Shown piece by piece: positions 45,301-53,993 of a stretch of 64,000 nucleotides of DNA (position 1 is its first letter; each line of letters opens with the position of its first letter). The position numbers and the translations under genes were made by a program. Under the pieces are notes generated by a model. It was not told the origin of the DNA. It worked only from the letters and a program-made list of their open reading frames with translations, and made no database searches. The stretch lies in the NCBI GenBank assembly GCA_002401695.1, contig NVTV01000005.1:1-64000 (forward strand), given 5' to 3'. Source of the stretch: Alphaproteobacteria bacterium. Lineage in GTDB: Bacteria > Pseudomonadota > Alphaproteobacteria > Micavibrionales > Micavibrionaceae.

Positions 45301-46325
45301 CTTTTAGCAGTGACAACTGTAGCGGCGTCTCGCCTGAGATTATGGCAGCTTTGATCAATGTTAATGGTGGCAGTGAGAAACCTTATGGCGCGGACTGCGT
45401 GACCGAACGGCTTACTGGTGTGTTTAGCAATGTTTTTAAATGCGACTTGTCCGTGTTTCCGGTTAGTACGGGTACAGCTGGGAACGCGATCGGGCTTAGT
45501 GCTGCAGTATCTGGAAACGGTATAGTTTACTGCCACAAAGAGGCCCATGTTTACCGTCAGGAAGCGGGGGCAGTGGAATTTTTAAGCGACGGAGCTCGCC
45601 TTGAGACATTAAGTGGTGAAAATGGAAAAATCGATCCAAGTCATTTGTCCACAGTTCTTGACGCGGCACCACGATCAGTTCATTTTATGCGCCCTGCCGT
45701 GCTCAGTCTAACTCAGACGACAGAGATGGGCACTGTCTATTCGCTGGACGAGATTAGAACGCTTAGCGGCATCGCAAAGGATCATGGGCTGTTCGTTCAT
45801 ATGGATGGTGCGCGGCTTTCGAATGCGCTGGCCTTCAAGAAATGTGGCGCTGATGATATGACTTGGCGGTCTGGGGTGGATATCCTGTCTTTTGGGGGCA
45901 CAAAAAATGGCACTATGTGTGCTGATGCGGTCGTTGTTTTCACTGGCTCACTTAAGGACCGGGTGGAAATGAACTGGAAAAGGTCGGGGCATCAATTATC
46001 AAAAATGCGGTTCCTATCAAACCAGTTAGAGACCTTTTTGCATGATGATTTGTGGTTGCGAAATGCTGCGCATGCAAATGCTATGGCTCAAAGCCTTGCT
46101 ACTCAGTTACAGGATATACCCAATATTGAAATTTGTTTTGCCGTTGATTCTAATATCGCTTTTGTCAACATGCTAGAAACTGTTTTCGATAAGGTCAGCG
46201 AACAAGGCTCTACTTCCTATCATCAAAAGTCCAGCGGGTATGCCCGCGCCAGATACCTTACAAGTTTCGCGACGACACAGAATGAGGTGGACGAATTTGT
46301 ACGGGAATTTAAAGGCCTAACCTAG
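45297..46325 (+). CDS. Low-specificity L-threonine aldolase-like PLP enzyme
   Basis: 342 residues, aspartate-aminotransferase fold, beta-eliminating-lyase/threonine aldolase family. PLP Lys in S-F-G-G-T-K-N-G, the active-site His in the K-E-A-H-V-Y segment and the Asp in H-M-D-G-A-R-L-S-N-A. These enzymes split beta-hydroxy-alpha-amino acids to glycine and an aldehyde. With the adjacent dehydrogenase and aldehyde dehydrogenase the island can deal with a beta-hydroxy amino acid. Alternatives within the family include alliinase-like lyases and phenylserine aldolase. Confidence 0.9.
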   Translation: MTFSSDNCSGVSPEIMAALINVNGGSEKPYGADCVTERLTGVFSNVFKCDLSVFPVSTGTAGNAIGLSAAVSGNGIVYCHKEAHVYRQEAGAVEFLSDGARLETLSGENGKIDPSHLSTVLDAAPRSVHFMRPAVLSLTQTTEMGTVYSLDEIRTLSGIAKDHGLFVHMDGARLSNALAFKKCGADDMTWRSGVDILSFGGTKNGTMCADAVVVFTGSLKDRVEMNWKRSGHQLSKMRFLSNQLETFLHDDLWLRNAAHANAMAQSLATQLQDIPNIEICFAVDSNIAFVNMLETVFDKVSEQGSTSYHQKSSGYARARYLTSFATTQNEVDEFVREFKGLT

Positions 46326-46421
46326 TATCGTTATAGCACGGGTTACTGCCGGGAGTTTCAAGGAAGTTCTCCTGCACATTAAAGATTTTTCGAACTAAAA
46401 TAGACTAAAAGGAATGCTGTT

Positions 46422-47933
46422 ATGAATACAATTGATTGGGTCAAGCGAGCCGCTGGTTGTCGGCATGAAATTAAGGATTTTATCGCTGGGAAATATGTGA
46501 GCTGTAACCAGACTAATCATCTTGTAAGTAAATATTCACCGCGGGATGGTGGACTTTTATACCAGTTCACCAGCGGCAATGACACCACTCTTGACGCGGC
46601 GATTGAAAGCGCGAAGCGTGCCTTTAACGAGGGGTGCTGGCGCGATATGGCAGTGCAGAACCGCGCTAGCGTATTGAATAGGCTGGCTGATTTGGTTGAA
46701 ATTCATAAAGAAGAATTCGCGCTAAACGAGGCCCTTGACGTTGGCAAGCCTATTGCAAAAGCCCTTTCAGAGGATATTGGGCATACGATTTATTGTTTGC
46801 GAAATAATGCAGAAATGGCGGTAGGCCTGGTGGCGCCATCAGCCACGATTGCTGGATGTCATTCCTATCAGTTAAGAAAACCAATTGGTGTGGTTGGGGC
46901 GATTGTTGGATGGAATTATCCACTGGCTTTGGCAGCCAGCAAAGTAGGGCCAGCCCTAGCAATGGGGAATAGTATCGTACTAAAACCCTCCGAGTTCACG
47001 TCGCTTTCAGCGGCGCGCCTCGCAGAATTAGCGGTGGAGGCAGGAGTGCCATCAGGTGTCTTTAATGTTGTCCATGGCACGGGTACGGAATTGGGCTCAG
47101 CGATGGCCCATAGTCCCGATATTGATTTGGTGAGTTTCACGGGCAGTTCCGCGACGGGCAAACAAATCATGGCTGCGTCTGCTAAAAGTAACATGAAGCG
47201 ATTGCTGCTGGAATGCGGCGGAAAATCACCTTTTATCGTTTTCAATGATTGCCCCGCTGATCTACAGGCGGTTGCTGCAAATGTCGTAGGTACTGCTTTT
47301 GCCAATCAGGGTGCGCTTTGCGTTTCGGGAACTAGGCTCCTAGTGCAAAAGAGCATCAAGGAAAAATTTCTGGACTATATAAAAGAGCATGTTGCTCTTA
47401 TAAAACCTCAAGATCCGCTAAAATTTGGAACACAAATGGGCGCAATTTTAAACGAAGCTCATATGGAAAAAGTCCTCACCTATATTCGCTCTGGTATAGA
47501 AGAGGGGGCCGACCTTCTGTGCGGTGGCGCTCGCCTCCGCTTGCCCACTGATAGCCCCTGCAAAAATGGTTTTTATCTGGAACCAACGGTGTTTGATAAT
47601 GTGGCGGAAAATCAGCTTATCGCGAAGGAAGAAATATTTGGCCCGGTACTCTCGGTCTTCAGCTTCGACACAGAAGAGGAAGCCATCGCCCTTGCCAACA
47701 ATACGCCATACGGTCTGGCAGCCTATGTGGCAACAACAGACCTTGGACGGTCGCAAAGGCTCGCGCAGGCGCTACATGCCGGTAGCATCAAGATTTTTGG
47801 CACATCAAGCCCAGGCCCCAAAGCTGCTGACTTAGGCTTGGACCCGCATAAGCAATCTGGCTTCGGCTGGGAAGGCGGTGTCGGGGGATTGTTGTCCTAC
47901 ACTGCTAACTCAATGATCCACCAATTTAGCTGA
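46422..47933 (+). CDS. NAD(P)-dependent aldehyde dehydrogenase
   Basis: 503 residues. The Glu base in L-L-E-C-G-G-K-S-P and the catalytic Cys in Q-G-A-L-C-V-S-G-T-R are present, plus E-I-F-G-P-V-L-S-V near the cofactor end. The Q-G-A-L-C context differs from the usual G-Q-x-C. It probably oxidises the aldehyde released by the aldolase or by the GMC enzyme. AAAGGAATG lies upstream of the ATG. 96 bases separate it from the aldolase gene. Confidence 0.9.
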   Translation: MNTIDWVKRAAGCRHEIKDFIAGKYVSCNQTNHLVSKYSPRDGGLLYQFTSGNDTTLDAAIESAKRAFNEGCWRDMAVQNRASVLNRLADLVEIHKEEFALNEALDVGKPIAKALSEDIGHTIYCLRNNAEMAVGLVAPSATIAGCHSYQLRKPIGVVGAIVGWNYPLALAASKVGPALAMGNSIVLKPSEFTSLSAARLAELAVEAGVPSGVFNVVHGTGTELGSAMAHSPDIDLVSFTGSSATGKQIMAASAKSNMKRLLLECGGKSPFIVFNDCPADLQAVAANVVGTAFANQGALCVSGTRLLVQKSIKEKFLDYIKEHVALIKPQDPLKFGTQMGAILNEAHMEKVLTYIRSGIEEGADLLCGGARLRLPTDSPCKNGFYLEPTVFDNVAENQLIAKEEIFGPVLSVFSFDTEEEAIALANNTPYGLAAYVATTDLGRSQRLAQALHAGSIKIFGTSSPGPKAADLGLDPHKQSGFGWEGGVGGLLSYTANSMIHQFS

Positions 47934-48007
47934 TGAAGCAGAATTAGATTAAGTTAATTTAACAGCGACGTTTCGAAACGCCAGATTAGGCATTATAGGT
48001 TTATACA

Positions 48008-49420
48008 ATGTTAGAAATATTTACAAACAGTGAAACGACTAAAACTATACCTGTCAGTTTATTGACGAAAAGAAGTTTCAAGGACTGGCAGAAAAGTCAG
48101 CCTGCGAGCACAATAAGTTGGCTTAAGGATATGGAATTTGATGCTTCTCCGGGGCAGTTGTGTATTGTGAGTAGCGATGGAAAGTTGACTCAGGTCGTCG
48201 CAGGGTTTAAAGAGCGGGCCGAATTATGGGATTATGCCAGTCTATCAGCTCGGTTACCCTATGGAGAATATAGAATTGATGCTGAATTAGAGTCTCCCCT
48301 AGAAACGGTAATGGCAAGTGTCGGCTGGGGGCTTGGAACATATAGCTTTTCTCGATACAAAAGCGGGCTGGATAAAAAGCCTAAGAAGCCCCCTGTTTTA
48401 TTATTACCCGACCAAGGTTATCAGGATGGTATCCAAGGTGTAATCAAGGCATCCTTTTTGGCTCAAGATTTGGTTAACACCCCTGCCTCTGATATGGGGC
48501 CTGAAGAGTTGGCAAAAGCAGGGGAAAAGCTGGCTAAGGAGCATGGCGCATCTTGCAATGTTATTGTTGGCGATCAATTAATTGAACAGAATTACCCCCT
48601 TATTCATGCTGTGGGCCGCGCGAGTAGCCGTGCTCCTCGTCTAATTGATATTAAGTGGCGGGAAAATGCGAAGGCACCTTTGTTGACACTTGTCGGTAAG
48701 GGGGTCGTTTTTGATTCTGGTGGTCTGAATATTAAATCAACAGGTGGAATGATCACTATGAAAGGGGATATGGGCGGTGCAGCCCATGCCTTGGGCCTTG
48801 CTGGGTTGATTATGGAAACAAATTTAAATGTTAGGTTGCGGGTTCTTATTCCTGCTGTTGAAAATTCTATTTCAGCAAATGCATACCGACCGTCTGATAT
48901 TATAACCTCTCGTAAAGGGCTGACTGTTGAGGTTGGTAATACTGACGCAGAAGGACGGTTGGTGTTAGCAGACGCACTGGCTGAAGCCAGTTCAGAGAAT
49001 CCCGACATGATAATTGATTTTGCGACATTAACAGGTGCTGGTATTATTGCAACTGGTCCAGATATTCCTGTAATAATTGGTAATGACGACAAGGTTTGTC
49101 AGGATTTGATGCGCTGTAGTCGCGAAGTAGAAGATCTAGTTTGGCAATTGCCTTTACATATGGGGTACCGTTCTATTATGGACAGCCCCATTGCAGATTT
49201 GCATAGTATTGGCACTAGCGATATAGGTGGGGGGGCAATAACAGCGGCACTGTTTCTTAATGAATTTGTTGACGAAAAGATAGCATGGGTTCATATGGAT
49301 TTTTGTGTATTGAAATACATTGATCGCCTTGGCCGGCCTAAAGGGGCGCAGACATCAGGCATTAGGGCCAGCTTTCGATATCTGGAAGAACGATACGGAT
49401 TTCAGGGACTGTCAAAGTAA
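48008..49420 (+). CDS. Leucyl-aminopeptidase-family (M17) peptidase
   Basis: 470 residues. Complete M17 core: K-G-V-V-F-D-S-G-G-L-N-I-K, G-D-M-G-G-A, N-T-D-A-E-G-R-L and the following A-T-L-T-G-A. The N-terminal 150 residues differ from canonical PepA and resemble the shorter PepB-like members. Its codon usage and AT content look more like the left part of the window than like the preceding island genes (visual impression). It ends 19 bases before the inverted repeat of IS copy B and may have been carried with it. Confidence 0.9.
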   Translation: MLEIFTNSETTKTIPVSLLTKRSFKDWQKSQPASTISWLKDMEFDASPGQLCIVSSDGKLTQVVAGFKERAELWDYASLSARLPYGEYRIDAELESPLETVMASVGWGLGTYSFSRYKSGLDKKPKKPPVLLLPDQGYQDGIQGVIKASFLAQDLVNTPASDMGPEELAKAGEKLAKEHGASCNVIVGDQLIEQNYPLIHAVGRASSRAPRLIDIKWRENAKAPLLTLVGKGVVFDSGGLNIKSTGGMITMKGDMGGAAHALGLAGLIMETNLNVRLRVLIPAVENSISANAYRPSDIITSRKGLTVEVGNTDAEGRLVLADALAEASSENPDMIIDFATLTGAGIIATGPDIPVIIGNDDKVCQDLMRCSREVEDLVWQLPLHMGYRSIMDSPIADLHSIGTSDIGGGAITAALFLNEFVDEKIAWVHMDFCVLKYIDRLGRPKGAQTSGIRASFRYLEERYGFQGLSK

Positions 49421-49438
49421 CTTGAATTTGGCGGAGCA

Positions 49439-50260
49439 GGGCTCTGTCACATAAACTTCCTCAGCGCGAAGAAGTTTCAACTGAAGCCTAGATCAAGCAG
49501 CATTGGTCACGAGGCTCCATTCAATCATTGCGATTGACCGTAGTTGTCGTAGAGTTTTTCGTGATATTAAATGTCTTTGTGTATTGAAGAGGTTATAAAT
49601 TGAGCCGTAGATTGATAGAAATATTTGTGCTGATTTATGTGATTTGAATCGTTGCATCTTTCGTTCCCGTCGCCGGATGGGAACATGGGAACTTTCCGCC
49701 CTATTGTTCAATCTGTTGGTTGTATCATGCAAATGCTTAATATTTAAATCTCGGAGTGCAGCGCTGTAGGATCTTAATTTATCGGTAACGATTTTTGTTG
49801 GCGAGATACCTTGGTTTTGCAGTAATTTTCGAAGAAGTTTTAAAGCAGCCCGTTTGTTCCGGCGCTTTTGTACCAAGACATCCAGAACTTCACCTTCTCC
49901 ATCTACAGCGCGCCAGAGATACATGGGTTTTCCGCCAATCTTGACGAATACTTCATCTAGAAACCACTCAGTATGGGGTAAGGGCCGTCGTTTTTGGATG
50001 CGTCGGGCATAATCGATTCCAAACTTAAGGGCCCATCGACGAACAGTCTCATAACTTACCTCTATACCGCGCTCGGCCAATAATTCTTCAGCATCGCGAT
50101 AACTCATGGTGAAAAGAAAATAAAGCCATACGGCCTGTTTGATTATATTTGGGTGACCCGAAGGGCAGCGCGGAGCAGCAAAACCGGTGACGATGGTATG
50201 GTATTGGTTTCATCGGTATCATATAACATAGAGTTTGGAAAAAGTTAACGTGACAAGCCC
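49439..50260 (-). mobile_element. IS6-family insertion sequence, copy B
   Basis: 822 bp with imperfect ends GGGCTCTGTCACATAAACTT (from 49439, plus strand) and GGGCTTGTCACGTTAACTTT (inward from 50260, minus strand). Same orientation as copy A; their transposases differ at roughly one residue in eight by eye over 168 aligned positions. No 8-bp target repeat is evident. Confidence 0.85.
49493..50107 (-). CDS. IS6-family DDE transposase, copy B
   Basis: 204 residues from the M-S-Y-R-D-A-E-E-L Met. Helix-turn-helix (I-E-V-S-Y-E-T-V-R-R-W) and the full DDE set: Asp in F-L-D-E-V-F-V, Asp in T-D-K-L-R-S-Y, Glu in N-N-R-A-E-S-S-H, and the R-R-R-E-R-K-M-Q-R-F segment typical of IS6. The coding frame continues upstream (I-I-K-Q-A-V-W-L-Y-F) to about 50183. 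The expected N-terminus M-K-P-I-P-Y-H-R-H-R is in another frame starting at 50218-50220. The protein is therefore either truncated or made by frameshifting. Confidence 0.85.
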   Translation of the reverse strand: MSYRDAEELLAERGIEVSYETVRRWALKFGIDYARRIQKRRPLPHTEWFLDEVFVKIGGKPMYLWRAVDGEGEVLDVLVQKRRNKRAALKLLRKLLQNQGISPTKIVTDKLRSYSAALRDLNIKHLHDTTNRLNNRAESSHVPIRRRERKMQRFKSHKSAQIFLSIYGSIYNLFNTQRHLISRKTLRQLRSIAMIEWSLVTNAA

Positions 50261-50351
50261 ATTATCAGCGCTTTAACCGTTTGTTTAATTTGATCAGTTA
50301 GGGCAGTATTGGCTCCTTTTTTCAAGTTGATTAGCGATTTCGTCCGTGCTT

Positions 50352-51095
50352 TTACAATTTTATTCTGCCAGTTCTTTCTGCGAAATTGTAGAAGCGGTTC
50401 AATAGTCGGAAGCCGTAGGGGGTTTCCCGAACTTCTTTCTGAATTATAGTCATATCGTAGCCCGCGGTTTTTATTCCATCGGCAAGTGAGTCAATAAGTA
50501 TATTCATAATATCTACGGTTAATTCCGGGTGAAATTGCACACCCCATGCATATGGAGAAAATCTAACAACGTGTTTTTTTTCAATATCGTTTCCGGCCAA
50601 GATTTCCGCGCCTTCAGGCAAGCTTAGTATGCTTTCATAATGATGAACGTGAAACGGGGCCTGCTGAGGGAAATCGAAGAATAGGGGGTCGTCATTACAT
50701 TTAGTATCAAAATATACATCAACCGTTCCTGCTTCAAGCCCATTTGGGTTCGGCCCAACAAGACCCCCTAGGGCATGTGCCAGCATTTGATGACCAAAAC
50801 AGATGCCCAGAATTGGTACGGAAGTCACAATGGCCTTCTGGATCCAATTGGACGTGTCAATCATCCATTGTTCTGGTATACTCATCATTGAGCCTGATCC
50901 AGTGATTAAAATGCCGGAATATTGTGTGGGTGGGTTTGTAAGTTTTTCATCTAAGTATACGGAAACCACTTCGGCACGGTCGCGGGGGCACCAGTCGGCG
51001 TCTAAGAAAACTGAATCCATGTCACCATATTTTTCGATTATATCATCTGCATGGCCAATAAAACTACCTGTTTTTATGATTAGGAACTTCTTCAT
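50352..51095 (-). CDS. Class I glutamine amidotransferase-like protein
   Basis: 247 residues. The GATase1 triad is visible: Cys in G-I-C-F-G-H-Q and His/Glu in V-Q-F-H-P-E. Family members hydrolyse gamma-glutamyl amide bonds, either as glutaminase subunits or, like PuuD, on gamma-glutamylated catabolic intermediates. As the last gene of the GS-like - ALDH - formylglutamate hydrolase - XRE/cupin operon it most likely removes the gamma-glutamyl group at the end of the pathway (inference). It resembles the GMP-synthase-like branch rather than the longer PuuD family, so this role is not certain. Confidence 0.85.
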   Translation of the reverse strand: MKKFLIIKTGSFIGHADDIIEKYGDMDSVFLDADWCPRDRAEVVSVYLDEKLTNPPTQYSGILITGSGSMMSIPEQWMIDTSNWIQKAIVTSVPILGICFGHQMLAHALGGLVGPNPNGLEAGTVDVYFDTKCNDDPLFFDFPQQAPFHVHHYESILSLPEGAEILAGNDIEKKHVVRFSPYAWGVQFHPELTVDIMNILIDSLADGIKTAGYDMTIIQKEVRETPYGFRLLNRFYNFAERTGRIKL

Positions 51096-51201
51096 TTATG
51101 GATGTTCTACTTTATAAAATATTTTATTGAGGCAATACTTTAAGGCTGTATTTTGATAGGTGGAAAATGAGGGGAGGCCGTTTGCATTTGGCAAAGTTAT
51201 A

Positions 51202-51783
51202 TTAGAAATCTGAAAGGTCATGTCTCAATGTATTGGTCATGAGCAAAATTGGGTTCTCTTTAGAAATGGCGACATAGGCATGTTCCATCTGACTATCAAA
51301 AAAGATACTGTCACCTTGGTTCAATATCGTGGATTTATAGCTTTGTGTATGTATTTCCACCGTGCCACTTATAACATATATGAACTCTTCACCGGGATGT
51401 GTACTAAAGGTTTTATAGTCCTCCAGGCTTCTTGCTTTAACTTCCACCCGCCAAAACATGTTCCTTTTGTCCATTATTTCATCACAAAGCATTTCGAAGT
51501 TATTTTCATCCGTAACAACAAATGCTCCATGGCCCTTACGGGTTATTCCCCGACGTGCGGAGAATTGCGGAGGGTTTTCGGGCCCTAATACGGCGGCAAT
51601 AGGAACTTCCAAGGCTTCTGTGATAATTCGGACATTGGATAAAGTAATCGAACTTCTTCCATTTTCGATTTTCGATATTGTTGAAGTCGCTAAATCAGTT
51701 AGTTCAGAAAGTTTTTTGAGCGTAAAGCCTTTTTTCGATCTGTATTGTTTAAGTTGTTTGCCGATGGAAATTTTATCTTTCAT
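51202..51783 (-). CDS. XRE-family regulator with C-terminal cupin sensor (PuuR-like)
   Basis: 193 residues: lambda-repressor-type HTH at about 9-63 (T-L-K-K-L-S-E-L-T-D-L-A-T-S-T-I-S-K) and a cupin sensor domain at about 110-185 (H-P-G-E-E-F-I-Y-V-I-S-G-T-V). This architecture is that of PuuR and related regulators of polyamine or amino-acid use. GAGGTG lies five bases before the ATG. Located inside the gamma-glutamylation operon, it is the probable local regulator. Confidence 0.9.
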   Translation of the reverse strand: MKDKISIGKQLKQYRSKKGFTLKKLSELTDLATSTISKIENGRSSITLSNVRIITEALEVPIAAVLGPENPPQFSARRGITRKGHGAFVVTDENNFEMLCDEIMDKRNMFWRVEVKARSLEDYKTFSTHPGEEFIYVISGTVEIHTQSYKSTILNQGDSIFFDSQMEHAYVAISKENPILLMTNTLRHDLSDF

Positions 51784-51824
51784 AGAGACACCTCTATAGT
51801 GTTTTTACACCAAATTAATAATAA

Positions 51825-52583
51825 TCAAAACAAAAAGTTTTTACGCAAATAGTTATGAATTTTTACGGAAACATCAATGGAATTGGCCTTGGTTGAAATT
51901 AAGTCATTCCGGATTTCAATCCAAACCAATGAGATATTTTTTTTGCCCGAGATCGCTTCATATACTGAAATCCTGTGTTCTTGTGGGTCATAGGGTTGAT
52001 TGTTTCCAATGACCCAAGGGGAATCCTCTTCCAAATGTTTAATTAAGCGATGGGCACTTTTATTGTTATCTCTCCACAGAATGCCAATTTCCCAAGGCCG
52101 CTTGAAACCCATATAGGTGGGTGTGCAGCTATGTATGGATATTATTGTTCTAATAGAAGGGGTCTCGTTTAAAATATGGTTTAATTTATCAAAATAGGGG
52201 TCATATACGAGCTCTTTACGTAATGTTTTCTCTTTTTCCGACAACATTATATTTCTTGGAATGCTAATGCCACCACTAACCTTTGGTATGGAATCATGAG
52301 CGTCCGGGAGCCTGTTGACATCAAAGAAAAGTCGGGAAAATCCAGAATATAAAGCGGGTTGATCGAGCAGGTAGGACAAATGTTTTGTAACGTCCAGAGC
52401 GCCAATATCCCAACCGATATGATCCTCTATATGTTCCTTAGACATACCAAGATTTTTCCATATAGGTGGAATTATATTCGTGGCATGTTCACACGTGAAA
52501 AGCACTTTGGGGGATGTGCTATTCTGTTTATAGAACACGGCATTAGATTGAATATCCGAAAAATCAGCATGGCTAATAATCAT
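51825..52583 (-). CDS. N-formylglutamate amidohydrolase family protein
   Basis: 252 residues of the FGase family (PF05013). Conserved elements: T-C-E-H-A-T-N-I-I-P with the metal Glu/His, H-I-G-W-D-I-G-A-L-D-V-T, S-R-L-F-F-D-V-N-R and S-I-H-S-C-T-P. The reference enzyme hydrolyses N-formyl-L-glutamate in histidine breakdown, but no hut genes are present here. It sits between an aldehyde dehydrogenase and a PuuR-like gene, so an N-acyl glutamate or N-acyl amino acid from the gamma-glutamyl pathway is a more likely substrate (inference). Confidence 0.88.
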   Translation of the reverse strand: MIISHADFSDIQSNAVFYKQNSTSPKVLFTCEHATNIIPPIWKNLGMSKEHIEDHIGWDIGALDVTKHLSYLLDQPALYSGFSRLFFDVNRLPDAHDSIPKVSGGISIPRNIMLSEKEKTLRKELVYDPYFDKLNHILNETPSIRTIISIHSCTPTYMGFKRPWEIGILWRDNNKSAHRLIKHLEEDSPWVIGNNQPYDPQEHRISVYEAISGKKNISLVWIEIRNDLISTKANSIDVSVKIHNYLRKNFLF

Positions 52584-52594
52584 ACAATTATTCT

Positions 52595-53983
52595 TTATGT
52601 TGTCCTGATATGATAGGATTTGGTTGTGACGAGTTCATCCATGCCAGCTTGGCCGTATGACCGGCCAATGCCGGACATTTTTTTCCCGCCGCCCCAAGGC
52701 AGATGCATATCCGCATGATCGCAACGGTTCAGGTAAAATGTTCCGGCCTCAATTTGATGGCCAAGGGTGATGCCGAGCTCCGTGTCTGCTGTCCAGATGG
52801 CTCCTGTAAGGCCATAATCACTATCATTCATTAACGTAATGGCTTCCTGATCACCGCTCACTTTCATAATGGGCAGGACAGGTCCGAATAATTCATCCCG
52901 CATAATCGACATATTGTGATCCACATTGATTAAGACTTGCGGGGCAACATAAGCAGTGCCCTCTTTCGCCAATGCATAGTTATTCGGATCAATCAACGTT
53001 TTTGCACCTTGATCACAGGCTTTTTTGATCACACCGCGGATGCGGGAAGCGGCATCGGCATTGACAACAGGGCCTATTAAGGTTTCCTCTTCTATGGGAT
53101 GGCCTAAGGTTACAGATGTTTCAACGGCGGCTTTAAAACGATCAATAAAGTCATCATATATTGCCTCATGAACATATAAACGTTCTACAGAACAGCAGGA
53201 TTGCCCCGCATTGCCAAAACTACACCCAATCAAATCTTCAACAGCCAACTCTATGTTGGCGTCATGTCTGAGGTAAACAGGGTCTTTTCCTCCCAGTTCA
53301 AGGCCGTAGCGGGTGAAGGTACCCCTGCCGGCATCATAAACAGCCTGGCCGCCTCTTGTGGAGCCAATCAATTGCACAAGGTCAATATTTGAAGATTGGA
53401 TCAGGGATTCCGTATCGGCATGTGACATATCCAAAGCTTGTAATATGCCTTCTGGCAGGCCCGCATCTTTTGCCGCGGCATTTATGAAATCACCAATGAT
53501 TGCTGTTTGCGGGGCATGCTTAAAAATCACCACATTGCCAGTATAGAGGGGGGCTGTAATAAGGCTCGCGACCATTGCGACCGGGTAATTCCATGCACAA
53601 ATAGAAAGGCAGATACCAAGAGGGACCGGTTCTATAAATCGTTTGATATTATCTTCAGAGGGCGCGTTTTCCACTGCAAGCGTTTTTCGGGCTTCATTTA
53701 TCATATGATCAGCGGTTTCGAGTACGCGTCCCATTTCATTAGCCTGCCACAACGGACGCCCCATAGACATGGTTACAGCAGCGGCTATTTCATCCTGATA
53801 TTTTGCAAAAGCAAGGATCCATCCCTGAACGATTGAGAAACGGGTGTCCATATCTGTATTTGCCCACTCTTGTTTTGCTTTAAGGGCTTTATTGAGGGTT
53901 TGCGATATTTGTTTTTGATTTGCGTAGTTACGTGTACCGTAAACAGAGCCATCAACAGGGGAAATAATATTAAAATTACTCAA
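52595..53983 (-). CDS. NAD(P)-dependent aldehyde dehydrogenase (PuuC/semialdehyde type)
   Basis: 462 residues if started at the TTG 53981-53983, which has AGGAG eight bases upstream, overlapping the stop of the GS-like gene. Another TTG at 54007 is in frame but has no ribosome site. The base Glu in L-E-L-G-G-K-D-P and catalytic Cys in G-Q-S-C-C-S-V-E-R are intact, with D-E-L-F-G-P-V-L-P near the end. It belongs with succinate-semialdehyde and gamma-glutamyl-aminobutyraldehyde dehydrogenases and probably oxidises the aldehyde formed from a gamma-glutamylated amine. Confidence 0.9.
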   Translation of the reverse strand: MSNFNIISPVDGSVYGTRNYANQKQISQTLNKALKAKQEWANTDMDTRFSIVQGWILAFAKYQDEIAAAVTMSMGRPLWQANEMGRVLETADHMINEARKTLAVENAPSEDNIKRFIEPVPLGICLSICAWNYPVAMVASLITAPLYTGNVVIFKHAPQTAIIGDFINAAAKDAGLPEGILQALDMSHADTESLIQSSNIDLVQLIGSTRGGQAVYDAGRGTFTRYGLELGGKDPVYLRHDANIELAVEDLIGCSFGNAGQSCCSVERLYVHEAIYDDFIDRFKAAVETSVTLGHPIEEETLIGPVVNADAASRIRGVIKKACDQGAKTLIDPNNYALAKEGTAYVAPQVLINVDHNMSIMRDELFGPVLPIMKVSGDQEAITLMNDSDYGLTGAIWTADTELGITLGHQIEAGTFYLNRCDHADMHLPWGGGKKMSGIGRSYGQAGMDELVTTKSYHIRTT

Positions 53984-53993
53984 GTTTCTACTC

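Noticed and set aside
34324-50260. A recently active composite transposon
   Set aside because: The two IS copies differ at many positions, no 8-bp target duplications are visible and copy A is broken, so recent transposition as a unit is unlikely.
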